Of a stretch of DNA of 21,954 nucleotides, positions 1 to 10,876 are shown in pieces; position 1 is the stretch's first letter, and each line of letters starts with the position of its first letter. Source of the DNA: Parachlorella kessleri. Lineage: Eukaryota > Chlorophyta > Trebouxiophyceae > Chlorellales > Chlorellaceae. Location of the stretch: positions 1 through 21,954 of the forward strand of contig BBXU01001316.1 of NCBI GenBank assembly GCA_001598975.1, written 5' to 3'. The position numbers and the translations under genes were made by a program. The notes under the pieces were generated by a model. The model was not told the origin of the DNA. It ran no database searches and saw only the letters and a program-made list of their open reading frames with translations.

Positions 1-40
1 CCCCCCCCCACCCCCACCACACACACACACACACACCCAC
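1..40. repeat. C-run and (CA)n microsatellite
   Basis: Nine C residues grade into CCCCCA units and then an (AC)n run. It lies downstream (on the minus strand) of the last visible exon of gene A, so it is probably intronic. No coding content is seen. Confidence 0.9.
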
Positions 41-65
41 ACCAAATTACCACACATTTGCCTAC

Positions 66-3000
66 CTCGCATAGGGCCGCTTCCGCGTCAGGGCCGCTGC
101 CAGACAGCTTGTCAGCCGGCCTGCCAGCCAGCGCCAGGCTTAGCGGGGCACAGCACTCCACGGCGGCCCTGCGGACCGCCTCCCACTCCCGCTGACAGAG
201 CTGGGGGACCAGCCTCGCACGGCATGCCTGCGCGTGCTTGGCTGCGGCCTGGTCCTGCAGCAACCAGCGTCACTCCTTCTGTAATACTGGGAGGAGGAGA
301 CAGTTGATTGGCCGGCACTAAGCTCAGACCTTGTCAAGGGTTATTAGTAGGGTGTGCAAGGCTCGCGAGACACAGCGTCTGGCAGCTGGTACAGTTTGCC
401 ATGCCCATAGCCCCACGCCTCGTCCGAGTGCTATATACCCGGCACCAAAAACACAGCAGCCACTGCAGCAGTCCTCACCAAGAGGACCAGGTCCCCACCT
501 GTACGGCAGCCTCAGCCAGCTCCCCCAGGAGGAGCTTGGCAGCCGCTTTGTGAGCAGCTGCCAGCCGCAGGGCACTGGCAGCTGCAGTGTCAGCCTCCTG
601 TGCAGCAGCACGCAGCTCTCGAAGCATGCAATGCCCCAGCAAATGCTGAGCGAGGAGGGTTTTGGCCTGCACCCAGGGCACCACAATTGTGCGCTAAGAA
701 GCCCAGTGATCCCCAGTATGTTACACTAAGGGATGTCACAAATACATCTTTTCCACAGCACAGCAGTTGCTTGGAGGCCAAACATTTCAACCCCAGCCAA
801 CCAAGGTCGTCGCAACCTTGCTCCTTCAGGCCAGGACCCAAGGCGCAAGGTCACGGTCATGCTGCCAACACTGGCAGTTTTGGCTTGCATACTTTACAAT
901 GTGATAGACCTGTAGTGCAGCGCTCAATGTAAGGAGTACAAGGCTTGGCATGCAATGTCATTCAAATACTTGCATGTGTCAGTCTACTGCCACGTCCGCT
1001 ACTGCTCCCCATGTCCCCTCACCCCGCTTAACCGTGCGGCAAGCTTTCCGGCGCAACCCTCAACACAGCCAAGCAGGATGCACTGAGTCTCCAGAGCGGC
1101 TGTTCAGCTTGGTGGAATCAACAGCGTGTTTGGCAAACCTGTTCGACGGTGGTCTGAGGTGACAGCAGCGACAGCGGGGTCCTCCCCAGGGCCGGCTCGG
1201 GGGGCATGCCCAGCAGCAGGCCCGCTGCACAGCACGGCATGGCACAGCCCAGCAGCTGCTTCCCCGGGTCACCCCCACACAATGGCAGATACATCGGTGA
1301 TGGGTGGCAGCTGACGCAACACAACGGGGAGGGAGGCGTGCACTGTACAGGGCTGGGTGATGGATTTGACTGAATCATGTCCCCAGCATGCTTGCGGAGC
1401 AGACAGGTCAGCCCTGGGGCGGCCAAAGGCTGCTAACACATAAGAGGATCTACTGAGCACACACCCAGCATGGCCTTTTCAAGCGACAGCAACAGCGCTA
1501 CGACCATTGCCTGAGTACCTAAGCGGCTTGCTAGCGTGACGCTTTCATAGTAGAGCCGATCCAGAGCGCTGCCCACCTGCATGGACCAGGCGCCGCCTGT
1601 CTGACTTCCGCACAAAATACATCGCCTACCCCTAACACTGGAGTGCATGTGGGCCCACACCCTGCTTGCTTGGTAATGTACGCTCTGTCAGCATCGGCGC
1701 TCACAAAACGCCACAGGTGCTTCCACCATGTCCAGCCATAACATTACGATTTGAGATCAGCAGTTTGAAGCCTTGTTGCTCACCTGGCCGCCCACCTGGC
1801 CTTGCTGCTGCTGTGCGTCAGCATCCACAGCTGCGCCTGCACCCTCCTCAGAGCTGCCGCTGCCCTGGCTGTCCCTGCTGCTGGCACGCTGCGTGCGCTC
1901 CTTGCGGCGCTCTCCCAGGTGGCGCCGGCGCTCCCGTGCCAGCCTGTTCTCGATGACTCTCTCAAGGTCCAGCTCATCAGGACGGTCCATGACGGGGGGG
2001 AGGCCAAAGCTGCTGCCAGGCTCCTCCGTAAGAACTGCAGCAGCCCTTGAACGGGTCGGGGGGGTCAGCCGGGCGGCAAACCTCCGCTCGCATCGCAGGG
2101 GATGCGAGGGTGAGCCAGAAAGGGTGTGGTTGGCCTGGCTCTGAAGGCATGCTGGAGCAAGCCTAGGGTGAGGCTGAGGAGATGTTTAGAGTGGCAGTCG
2201 TTTAGAAGGAACCAGCATGCACAGGATGCACAGGATGCTCCGACACGGTAACCTGCTGTTACCTGCAAGGTCCCCTGGCTGTGCTCTAACTACCATGGCC
2301 TCCACTGCCGGCAGGGGCTCAGAGAAGAGCAGCAAGTCAGGAGGCTGCACAGCATGCACAGCACGAAACAACCATTCGCTTGGGAGCCTGGCTGCTGCAG
2401 TGGCAGGAGCAGGGTAGGCAGCCAGGCAAAGACAGAAGAAGTGATGGCACCGGTGGCTGAGGTTTGAATCTACATGGACGCACACTGAGCCCCTTCAGAG
2501 GACTGGACACCATTGACTGTCCTTAGCAACACATAATGCAACAGGGCCGCGCTCCTACTTGATGCCTCAACAACCCATGCCGTGTTACATGATTATGCTA
2601 TGCTGCATGCTGTGTGCAGCCATGCTTGGCAGCGTGTAATGGTCTACCTATATTTAACCAGTTATCATCCACCTGAATGCCCAGCTTGCTCGGCTCCACT
2701 TCCACGTCCCTCAAAATTTGATCCCATTGCGGCAGGTGTTCTGTAAGACTCTTCCTCTGCACATGGGGGGCAAGAAGTAAAGGGCAGTAAGAGCAAGGCT
2801 GCCTCCCGCACACTTTGTGGTGGTGGTGGAGTGTGCGGGGGAGACCTAAGCTGTGACTGTAACTCAAATACCTCTAATCAGCACACATCATCAGCAGGGT
2901 GCTAGCATATACATCAGCTGCCGGCGGTACACGAACCCCCTCTTGTCAGCTGCCACATGGGCCATATGAGACGGGCATGGAAGACAGCAGCAGGCTAGTT

Positions 3001-6000
3001 AGACAACAGCGCGGCAGGCTGCGCGCTGCCACTCATCAGCCCCACGCACCAAGCTGCGACGGCCAGGACAACTGCGGGGTGACATAGCCAACACGTTCCA
3101 TGCAAACACCTTGCCAAAACCAACAACAGAATGACGTAGGGGGCCAGCGGCCTCCAGCATCAGGCAGGACACATGCACGGGATGTATGCTCGCAGGACCA
3201 CGCTTCCGATGTCATGAAGCCGTCCAGACCGTAAACACCATTCTAAGAACCCCACTTGGGTTCAGGGTCGCCAGCCACTACAAAAAGGAGGGCGACCTGC
3301 CCTCGCTTAAGGCCATTCCCGGGGCTCACCTGCTCTCCCCAGCTGAATGTTTCCCTGGCAGCCTCCACCAGAGCAGCACCCGCCTCCTCGTAGCTGAGCA
3401 GCATGTCCCCTGCTGGGCTGGGTGGGCCCGCGCTAGGCTCACCCGGCGTGGCCACTCCAGAGGGCCCCTGCTGCACAAGCCTGCTTGGCCGCAGGCCAGC
3501 TGGCAGGGAGTAGTACACGGATGTACCGCTCGCCAGGAGCTCAGCGGAGCGCTGGGCTCGGCTTGCCTGCGTGAGTAGACAGCCGCTGCATGTAATGCAC
3601 CCTGGACTACAATATACCCTCCATTGTGCATACACACTCCTCCTCAGCGCTTGGCTGCTAGTGGGTAAGGCAGGAGTCTCAGTCTGAAGCAGCCTAATTT
3701 AACAGAAGGGCTTTTCAATGGACCAACGCCATCCGGCTACACCATAGCCCCTGCTACACCATAGCTCCACCCTGGGCCCTGAGATGGCAGCAGCCCTAAA
3801 AGCAGAACACCGCCTGGCACACCTGCGACACCTCGACTGCATGCCGTAGGTTGTGTAACCCCGTCATACCTGCTCCGGAGAAATGAGCTGCTGCTGCTCC
3901 AACTTCTGAATGGCCTCCATGAACTCTTCCAGCGGGACCGAGGCTGCCTCAGAAAGCGCCTCCCAGGATCCCTGCTCGCAGCATGGTGTTTCGCTTCGCT
4001 GGCTGTACCTAAGGCGGTACGAGGTAGCCACTGGCAAGAAACAGGAGACAGCCCCTTGAGATCGCTACTAGTCTTCAGCAGAAGGGCTTAGCCATTGTCG
4101 AAGCACGGTCGACCAACAAAGTGACATGCCTAACGCACCATTACAAAGGTACCGCAGTACCCTTGTAAGAAGTAAGAAAGCAGGCAATGTCCATGGCATA
4201 GCCTGCGCCTAGATCACAAGAAACATATCCCACTGCACCACCAGTGCAGCGTGTTTACTGGCCCCACGGCCCTCTGTTAGCATCACTGTCCGAGGAGAAG
4301 CCACCCTATGTGCACTGCACCAGGAGCACTTGCCTCTGCTCCAATACGCGATAGTAGGTAGGCTTGCAACTGCACGCAATGCAACAACAGTGTAAGCACT
4401 GCAGCACATTTCTGCAAGAGCAGGCGCGCCACCAGCTGGTGCCTTGTGCCTTCAGGCATGTCCCATAGGTCAGCTATGACGCTCTCAGGTACCTAACTGT
4501 CCTCCTGTCCGCTATCGCAGACCAGGGTTGCAAGCGAGTTCAAGAAAAACCTGTCATACTTGGCCAGCCAGCATGCAGCACACTTGGCCGACATGAGCTG
4601 TGAACATGTGACAGCAAAAGCCAGCGCGATGTATCGATGATAGTAGGCTGGATGTAACAGATAGGCTGGTTGATCAGTATGATTGGAGACAGCACCCAGG
4701 CGCAAACATGCGTCCCATGGCGCCTTCCGCCACACTCACCTTCTCAGTCCGCTCCTTTGCCAGCCTCAGCTGCTTCTCTCGCTCTCTAAGCTCCCTGTCA
4801 TGCTTCAGCTTCTCCAGCGCTGCCTGCTGCCTCTGCTGGTGCATCCTCCTGTTGAGGTCACCCCTGCCAAACACGCGCGCCTGCACGGGATGGCACAGCC
4901 CATAATCCCAACCCTTGCCACCTGGCTAACACCCGCGCCTGCACGGGGCGGCACAGCCCATGATCCCTGATCCCAATGTGAGTGACACGAAACTTTTAGC
5001 ATTGTGGTCAGCTGAACTCTACCAAGCCCAGCACGCCAGACACACCCTTTGACCTTGTGTTCGACAACAACAGCTCTGCACCTTTTGACGATCTTCTTTG
5101 TCGTCGTCCTCTGCAGCCTCTTGACGAGAGCCTTCCAACGCCAGCCGTGCACTGCCGTTGGCCCTGCTGCGCTGCGCTTCCAGGCTTGCCAGGAAGGCCC
5201 GCAGGCCGCGCTTTGCATTTTCCGGGAAGTGATCGTCTGCACATGGCCGGGGTAAGGATCCTCCAGTCAGGCGGGGCTTATAAATAAACCGTTAGCAGAT
5301 GGAAGGGTGACTGCAGGTGGCACGAGGCCGCGCATGGCCGCATAGAGACATAGCTTAGCAATCACTGGGAGGTTCCTGTGGCGCATTGCAGGGCAGGGCT
5401 GTGGGCGGCAGCCTGTCCAGGGCACCCACTAGGTGGTGCACGCTAAGAAAGAGGTCTGCAATGACAGCGTGAGCGCGCAGCCAACCCACCTGAGTCCGCA
5501 GGGACCCCTCCAAAACACACAACTGTGCGGCCATTGCCCTCGTAGCCACCGGCCCTGGACGGCTTCCCCAGTCTCTACGATGCAACTGCCACCACCTCTC
5601 CTGTCTTCTGCTCACTGTCGACCCTGGAAGGCTGCCCCTTTTCCCTACCCTTTCACCATCACCCACCCCTGCTGTTTCCTGCCCACAGGGGGCCCTACCT
5701 TCCAGCAAACCCTCCTCCACCGGCTGGCTCTGAGTCTGGGGGGAGTGGATGTTCACGAGGACGAAGTTGAACAGCACAGCAGAATCCCTTATGTGGCTTA
5801 TTTCAAGGGCCTCGGCCAGGAGCTTGCGAGCAACGACTAAGTACTTCTCGAGAGTGTACCCCTGGCGTGCCAGGGCTGAATAGTCCAGCCCCCACCTACA
5901 TGGCAAGCACAAGGAGGTTGTGAATAGGTGGCACACACCACACATGGCCACCATATCACAGGGGCGCCAGCGACAGCTTGCTTGACTGTTGCTGACGCAG

Positions 6001-7404
6001 CACATCACCCACCGCCCGACCACCGCTTCCACTTCTGTGTATGTCAAAAGTGGAATGAACATGTTGGCCACTAGTTTCTGCATCATGTAAACGGTGTCGC
6101 CCCCCGGCCCCCCGCAGCGCCGTCCTCCCTCTTTGGAAACCCAGCGAGGTGCGTCACTCCGCAACCACGAACACACCTATCATCAGCCCAGCAAGGCGCA
6201 TTACTCCGCTACCACACACACACCTGTCATCACGCAGTGTAACGGGCAGCTCCTCTTGTGTGGGGTCTGACCAGCCTTCGGCGGTGCCCAGCAGCTTGCC
6301 CTTCAGTGCATCCGATCCCTCCGCCAGCTCGCTCAGGGGGTTCCACACGGTATCCATCCGTTCCTGTATCAACGCGTTGCTGCCGCGGCCGCGGCAGGCC
6401 CTGGTAAGCCGTGCGGTCAGCACCGCGCAGCCCACGGAGCGGTGGGCCATCACGCCGCGCATGCTATGCCTCAATGCGGCATGCAGCCGCGTCAGCAGCA
6501 CTGTCTCTCGTTGTTCTGCTGGCTCCACCTGCGGCCCATGCGCGCAGTTGGGAGGTATTACACACAGTTCTCAGCACAGGCACTCACAGCTGCTGCATGC
6601 AGGTCTCTGGGATGCCAGCACCCAGCATGGTATGCTTTGAGGCAGGCTTTCGAAGGCTACCAAGGCATTGGGTGGCAGCATACCACAAAGCACAGGCTGG
6701 CGCCAGTGAGGTCGTCAGCATGGTATGGCATGCCGCTAATGAGTTTCTCAGTGCCTACCCAGCAGCCCAGCCGCACGCCATCACATCAATCCCTAAGCAG
6801 CAGCACAACTCCCAAGCAAACACTCCGCACAAGACCGTAAAGCTTGACGCGCCTACAGTCCTTCTTGCTGCCGGGCTCGGTATAACCCACAGTGGGCGTG
6901 CCCTACCACAGGCCAGATTCAGCATGGAGGACCATTGTGACGCCTGTTGTAGCTCGCACCTTCAGCGCTTCCCTGAATCCCTCCAGCACCAGCAGCTTGG
7001 TCAGTGCCAAGCACACAATGCCGCTGGGGTGCTCTGCTGCAAGCTTCTCCAGCCCGTCCAGCGCTGCACGCTGCTTGCCGCGGTGGTACTTTTCATAGAG
7101 CGACCTCACCTGGTCAGGACAGGAACACAAGGCATGGAGGACAGCCACTGCTCATGCCTGAGCTGTGCACTACATGTTCATAAGCGCTCCAGGGCAGGCT
7201 GCTGGATTTTGTATGCTCACCCTGGGAGGCATGTAGCAGCCGGTCACACCCTCTTGATCATTCATTCACCACAGAAACACAGGCAGGCTTGCAGACCTGC
7301 TTTGCGTGCTCGGCATTGCCAGCGTCTCCGGAGCTGGCAGCTCCGTCGAGGGCCCTACCGCCCGCCGCCGACCCGCCAGAGCTGTGGTGCTTCCTGGGCG
7401 GCAT
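66..7404 (-). CDS. Gene A: large uncharacterised multi-exon protein, 3' end off the left edge
   Basis: Sixteen exons, minus strand: 7404-7297, 7109-6960, 6528-6224, 5895-5699, 5236-5082, 4880-4740, 4492-4334, 3971-3870, 3566-3330, 2756-2648, 2394-2263, 2034-1784, 1576-1465, 1224-1139, 666-499, 254-66. Every junction keeps phase and no stop appears, giving at least 867 residues. The start Met (7404) opens a basic, Ser/Gly-rich tail (MPPRKHHSSGG). Residues about 37-86 form a helical, TPR-like stretch (RAALDGLEKLAAEHPSG, CLALTK). Residues about 306-352 are a strongly charged coiled coil (ALEKLKHDRELREREKQ). Residues about 620-650 are Arg/Glu-rich (RLARERRRHLGERRKER). Residues about 755-830 are Ala-rich helices. 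No signal peptide or membrane segment is seen. Only the exon 7 donor is non-canonical (GC). Gene D is a paralogue. The family is not recognised; a distant plant DUF627/DUF629 relationship is a guess. Donors of exons 7 and 12 are the least certain. Confidence 0.72.
1781..1801 (-). other. Duplicated in-frame donor of gene A exon 12
   Basis: On the minus strand GGCCAG|GTGGGC is followed 12 nt later by GGCCAG|GTGAGC. Both donors are in phase 0, so choosing the upstream one would only remove four residues (VGGQ). The downstream one fits the GTGAGY consensus better and was used in the gene model. Confidence 0.5.
3737..3769. repeat. Direct repeat of about 16 bp
   Basis: GCTACACCATAGC occurs twice head to tail, separated by CCCT. 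It lies in the intron between gene A exons 8 and 9. It appears to be a simple slippage duplication with no coding role. Confidence 0.6.
4328..4340 (-). other. GC-type splice donor of gene A exon 7
   Basis: The minus strand reads GAGCAGAG|GCAAGT. Exon 7 (4492-4334) has no usable GT donor in phase. This site matches the known GC-AG donor consensus AG|GCAAGT, and it joins phase 0 to phase 0 with exon 8 (3971), whose acceptor is GCGAGCAG. Function is inferred from phase and consensus only. Confidence 0.5.
4862..4967 (-). repeat. 58-bp tandem duplication spanning the acceptor of gene A exon 6
   Basis: Segments 4862-4909 and 4920-4967 are near-identical. Each contains, on the minus strand, GGGCTGTGCC...CCGTGCAG|GCGCG. 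The copy nearer the exon provides the acceptor used at 4880. The other copy places a matching decoy acceptor 58 bp upstream in the intron. Confidence 0.8.
6140..6233 (-). repeat. 47-bp tandem duplication spanning the donor of gene A exon 3
   Basis: Units 6140-6186 and 6187-6233 align over their whole length with about 10 differences. On the minus strand the exon-proximal unit holds the donor GACAG|GTGTGTGTG. The second unit holds a decoy GATAG|GTGTGTTCG 47 nt downstream. Use of the decoy would add 47 nt and shift the frame. Confidence 0.8.
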
Positions 7405-8559
7405 CCCCACTCTCACTCAGGCAGCGGTCAGCTGAAGGCAGCAGTGGGCTGCATCACCCATCCTTCGCGCTGGTCTGCAACACAATAAGGTGCTAGGTTT
7501 GCTTGCAGCCCGGGCACAGACGAGTGGTATTTTGCAGGTCCGTCCTAATATTGGTTAAAGCCCGCAGAGCCCCCTGGATCGCAGAGCACTACTGATCAAG
7601 GTAGCATCAGGTGTGCGCAGCCAAGCAAGGAGCTTTTAACTACACTCCTCTGGCATAGGCGGGACGCACATAACTTGTACGTTAAGCGCGGCCAGCTGTG
7701 CACATGCATCCAGCAGCACCTGGACTCAGGTGTGCAGGCTCGCTCCTGAAAGCTCCGCCAATGATTACTTAGTGACATATTATCTGATATTGAGTTACAT
7801 TGACCATTTTGGCTTGGGAGGCGCCATTAATAACCCTTAGTAAGACACCTCAGGGAAGGCTTGCCAGAGGGACATCTTGCTAAGCCTACAGGCAGCGACA
7901 TGTGCAGTCATATCCATTAGGAACCGTACTCCCTGCTTGCCGCCGATACATGCCAGTACGATACATGCCAAGGCAAACCTACCAAATCGCAGTATCAGCT
8001 TCTAAGACGAACAAGTTTGATCGCCAACCTCGCAGCAGGACCGCCGTGTACTGTAGGCCTTCTCAAAGGCGTTTCAAACGAAGGAAAAGAGAGAGGGCGC
8101 TGGGTCCGTCCACCAGCCATAAAAGTAACAGTAGCAAGCTTCCCGGTTCACATATCGTACAGCGAATTTCTGTAGCATAACCAACTGACTTGTATTTTGC
8201 ATGACTCGTTGCCGTCGTGCCGGTACCTTGGTGGCCGATGGCAAGGCTTGTCACTGGCTGCCTCGCTTCCCCAGGGACCTGCCAACAGCAAAACCAAATC
8301 AATGCAACATTATAGTACTGCACCAGTCTTCACTTTGCACACTAGACATGGGGAAAGGCGCAAGCGCGGTAAGCGCTCCGGCGCTGCTGAATAGGCTGGA
8401 TTGCAGGGTGTATCTGCCTCGAAGGGAGGGGTCTTTCTCCTAGCTAAACGCGCTCCCAGGTTGTGGTAAAGCATTTCGGTTGGGTTTATTGACAAGACGC
8501 GGTCAAAGCATTTAGACAGTTTATCTTACTGGATTCCGAGACGTTCCGAGACTTTTCAA
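7405..8559. promoter_or_regulatory. Divergent intergenic region between genes A and B
   Basis: Genes A (minus) and B (plus) start at opposite ends of this 1.15-kb stretch, so it should hold both promoters and 5' UTRs. No convincing TATA box was found for either. It contains a 15-bp tandem duplication (CGATACATGCCAGTA, 7944-7971) and a short purine-rich stretch near 8075-8100. A 92-codon reading frame (7902-8180) has no exon-like support and is not called as a gene. Confidence 0.5.
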
Positions 8560-10876
8560 ATGTCATCAGCACAGCAGCCTGTGGGTGCAGAGCATCCGAT
8601 GAATACTGGTGGCGCCAATCGACCTGGGTGGAGCACCCAACAGGGTGAGTGCCTGCCGTTGCTGGGGCAGGCGACCACAGCTGGTGCAAACGGTCTCCAG
8701 CTCATGTACTACATGGCATCGGTAGTGCATGAGCTGTCATGCCTTGCCTGCCCGTCGTGAGATGGCCTTTGCGGCCGTCTATGAGGCGCAGCAAGCAGCG
8801 CTCGCTGACATGTATGTGGGCGGCACTGGACAGAGGGCCGCGCACATGCCAACAGCGCTCCCTGACGTCCTTCTCGGTCTGCAGAGCGCATGACCACGCT
8901 GTCTCCCTCCACTGTCCCCGCTGTGGAGGAAACTGGGCTGGGCAACGTCAAGGGCCCTGCTGGGCTGGCTGTGACCTCTGGTGGGCCTCCTAACCTGGGT
9001 CGCCGCAGCGCCGCTGACATTCTGGGCCCTGGGAGCCTTGACAGGGCCAGCGTGCAGAAGTTTGATGTGGGGACCGGCCGTGTGAGCGCCCCTGACGGTG
9101 AGGTGATGGGCGGTGATGGTCTGTAGTTCTGGGACGGCAGGTGCCTGGTGTTGCTGTCGCTGGCTCGTAATATTGGCAGCGTGGGCTATACCGGTGTTTG
9201 CATTTTGTGAGGCTGGCAGACTGTAGGGTTACACCAGCAACCAGCATGCGAGGCTCGACGTGCGGCATGCTTTGCGTCCTGCTAGAGTGCCAGACGTGCA
9301 TTGTGTGTGCGACATGAAGCAGTGGAGAGCAGCAAGCAGCCCAACACCGGCATGCAGCAGGTTATGGCAGGGACCAATGCTGTGCCAGGACTAACTAGTA
9401 GAGTGTGATGTATAGGGCTTCTTATTAACTTATGAAGGGCAGGGCTGCTGTGGCATGACCTGGCTAAGGTATTATTCGCAGCTGCACAGGTGGAGGGGGG
9501 AGGCTTAGCGCACTGCAGGGGATCCAGTCCTGATGTGGCATGTCGGTGCAGAGGTTAGGATTGTGGAGTATTTGAACATCCGACATGTACTCAGAATTTT
9601 GTTTTGCCTTCCTGGCATTTTGCAAATGCAGCAACAGAGGAAGCGGGATCTGGGAAGGGCATAGGAGGCATGCTCAAAAAGGTGAGCTTGCACTGTGCCC
9701 TACTGCTGGAAGTAAACAGCTGTGGAATGGGGGCTTCTCCAAAGTTGAGCATTGATGTCTCGCAACGGCTCGGCTGCTCTGCATCCAAGTCCGCCTGCCT
9801 GCATCAGTGGCTTTGACTGTATACTCGCTGCTGTCTGCAGGCATGGCACGAGGTGAAGGAAATAACCCCAGGTGGGCGGGGCGGGGTGGTGTGTGAGGTG
9901 TGCGGGGTTGGTGGGCGGGGTGTGCATTGGGACGGGAGGGGGCGCATGGCAGTTGTAGAGGGTGGAAGCTGCACTTGGGAGCATTAGTGCAAGTAAGCAA
10001 GTGCTCCAAAACAGCGGTGGGCATGCAATGCACTCAGGCAGACATTGTGTATAAAAGTCGTAAGCACCACTTCCTTACCTTACATGGGTGCAAGTCTGCA
10101 GCTGCCTCCTATGCAGTCCCCAGGCAAACTGGATGGTGTGACAGCAGGCAGGGCATTTCTGCTACCAGTAGCGTGTGGGAGTGTTGGCTACCAGCCTGGA
10201 AGTGGACAGTGATTCGCAATGTGGTCAGTAAGCGAGTGTAACAGGCAAGGGATGCACATGATGTATTGTAGTTTGTATGGTTTCACAAACTCCCCGAGTT
10301 GATCTTGGCTGTGCAGGGACTAAGGAGCACGAGGCCGAGTTTGGCAGCAGGTATCTTCGTAGTTTGATGCTTCCTCTCAATAGTACTCTGTCGGACCAGC
10401 TGTGTAGGCCACTCGTGTTTGGCATCACCGCAAAGGCTGGCACATGAAGCTACCCTGCCATGCATTTCAGCAGCCCCCAGCTTGTTATATGCCCATGCTT
10501 GAACCTGGCATTGCATGTTGCGGCCGATCGTGCACCATGCCACAGCTCACCCGGCTGGCAGGCAGAGTCTGTGCTGCCTACACGGCTCTCTTATTTATAG
10601 GGATGCTCAGCCTCCTTGTGTGTGCACAGGCTTGGCAGAGATGTTGCTTGGAGGAACCTGGCGGCAGGGTTACCCTGCTTTCATCCGAGCAGTGTGGCGG
10701 CAGCATGACATTGACCAAATTTGAGAGCCCTGACTCGTAGATATTTAGTGGTTGTGAGGTAGCTTGGTCACGGTGATCCGGTAAATGTATTAAGTTTTAT
10801 TTTTATTTACTGTGCTTCGCAGGTGGACTACCGGCACATATGCGAGCACCTACGGCAAACGGCAAACCCCATCTGA
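8560..10876 (+). CDS. Gene B: small disordered, possibly dehydrin-like protein; 3' exons unresolved
   Basis: Exons 8560-8644, 8885-9097, 9632-9681, 9841-9871 and 10317-10350 have strong GTGAGY or GTGGGC donors and GCAG acceptors, and their phases are consistent. They give about 139 residues. The product starts MSSAQQPVGAEHP and is rich in Gly, Pro, Ser and Thr with almost no hydrophobic clusters, so it is probably disordered. The spliced segment GKGIGGMLKKAWHEVKEI followed by TPGTKEH is the one amphipathic part. It resembles the Lys-rich K-segment of dehydrins (KGI...IKEK.PG) but is not a clean match. The ending is unclear. Exon 5 could read through to TGA at 10445. Otherwise acceptors at 10629 and 10822 could add exons that stop at 10876 or run further to about 11067. 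The coordinates given take the longer plausible span. Confidence 0.5.

Noticed and set aside
5355..6176. 273-codon minus-strand open frame taken as one exon
   Set aside because: Only 5895-5699 is supported (GTAG acceptor, GAAG|GTAGGG donor). The rest is intron read-through without similarity to gene D.
6411..7496. 361-codon plus-strand open frame
   Set aside because: It lies antisense to gene A exons 1-3 and their introns. The minus-strand exons have consistent splice sites, phases and a paralogue in gene D; this frame has none.
7902..8180. Basic 92-codon frame in the divergent promoter region
   Set aside because: No splice sites, no similarity, no clear ATG start; more likely 5' UTR or promoter sequence.
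10630..10724. Shared TWRQG peptide between gene B 3' region and 19402-19440
   Set aside because: The 19.4-kb segment falls inside a gene D intron once gene A is used as guide, and the gene B frame is out of phase with its upstream exons. Probably chance.
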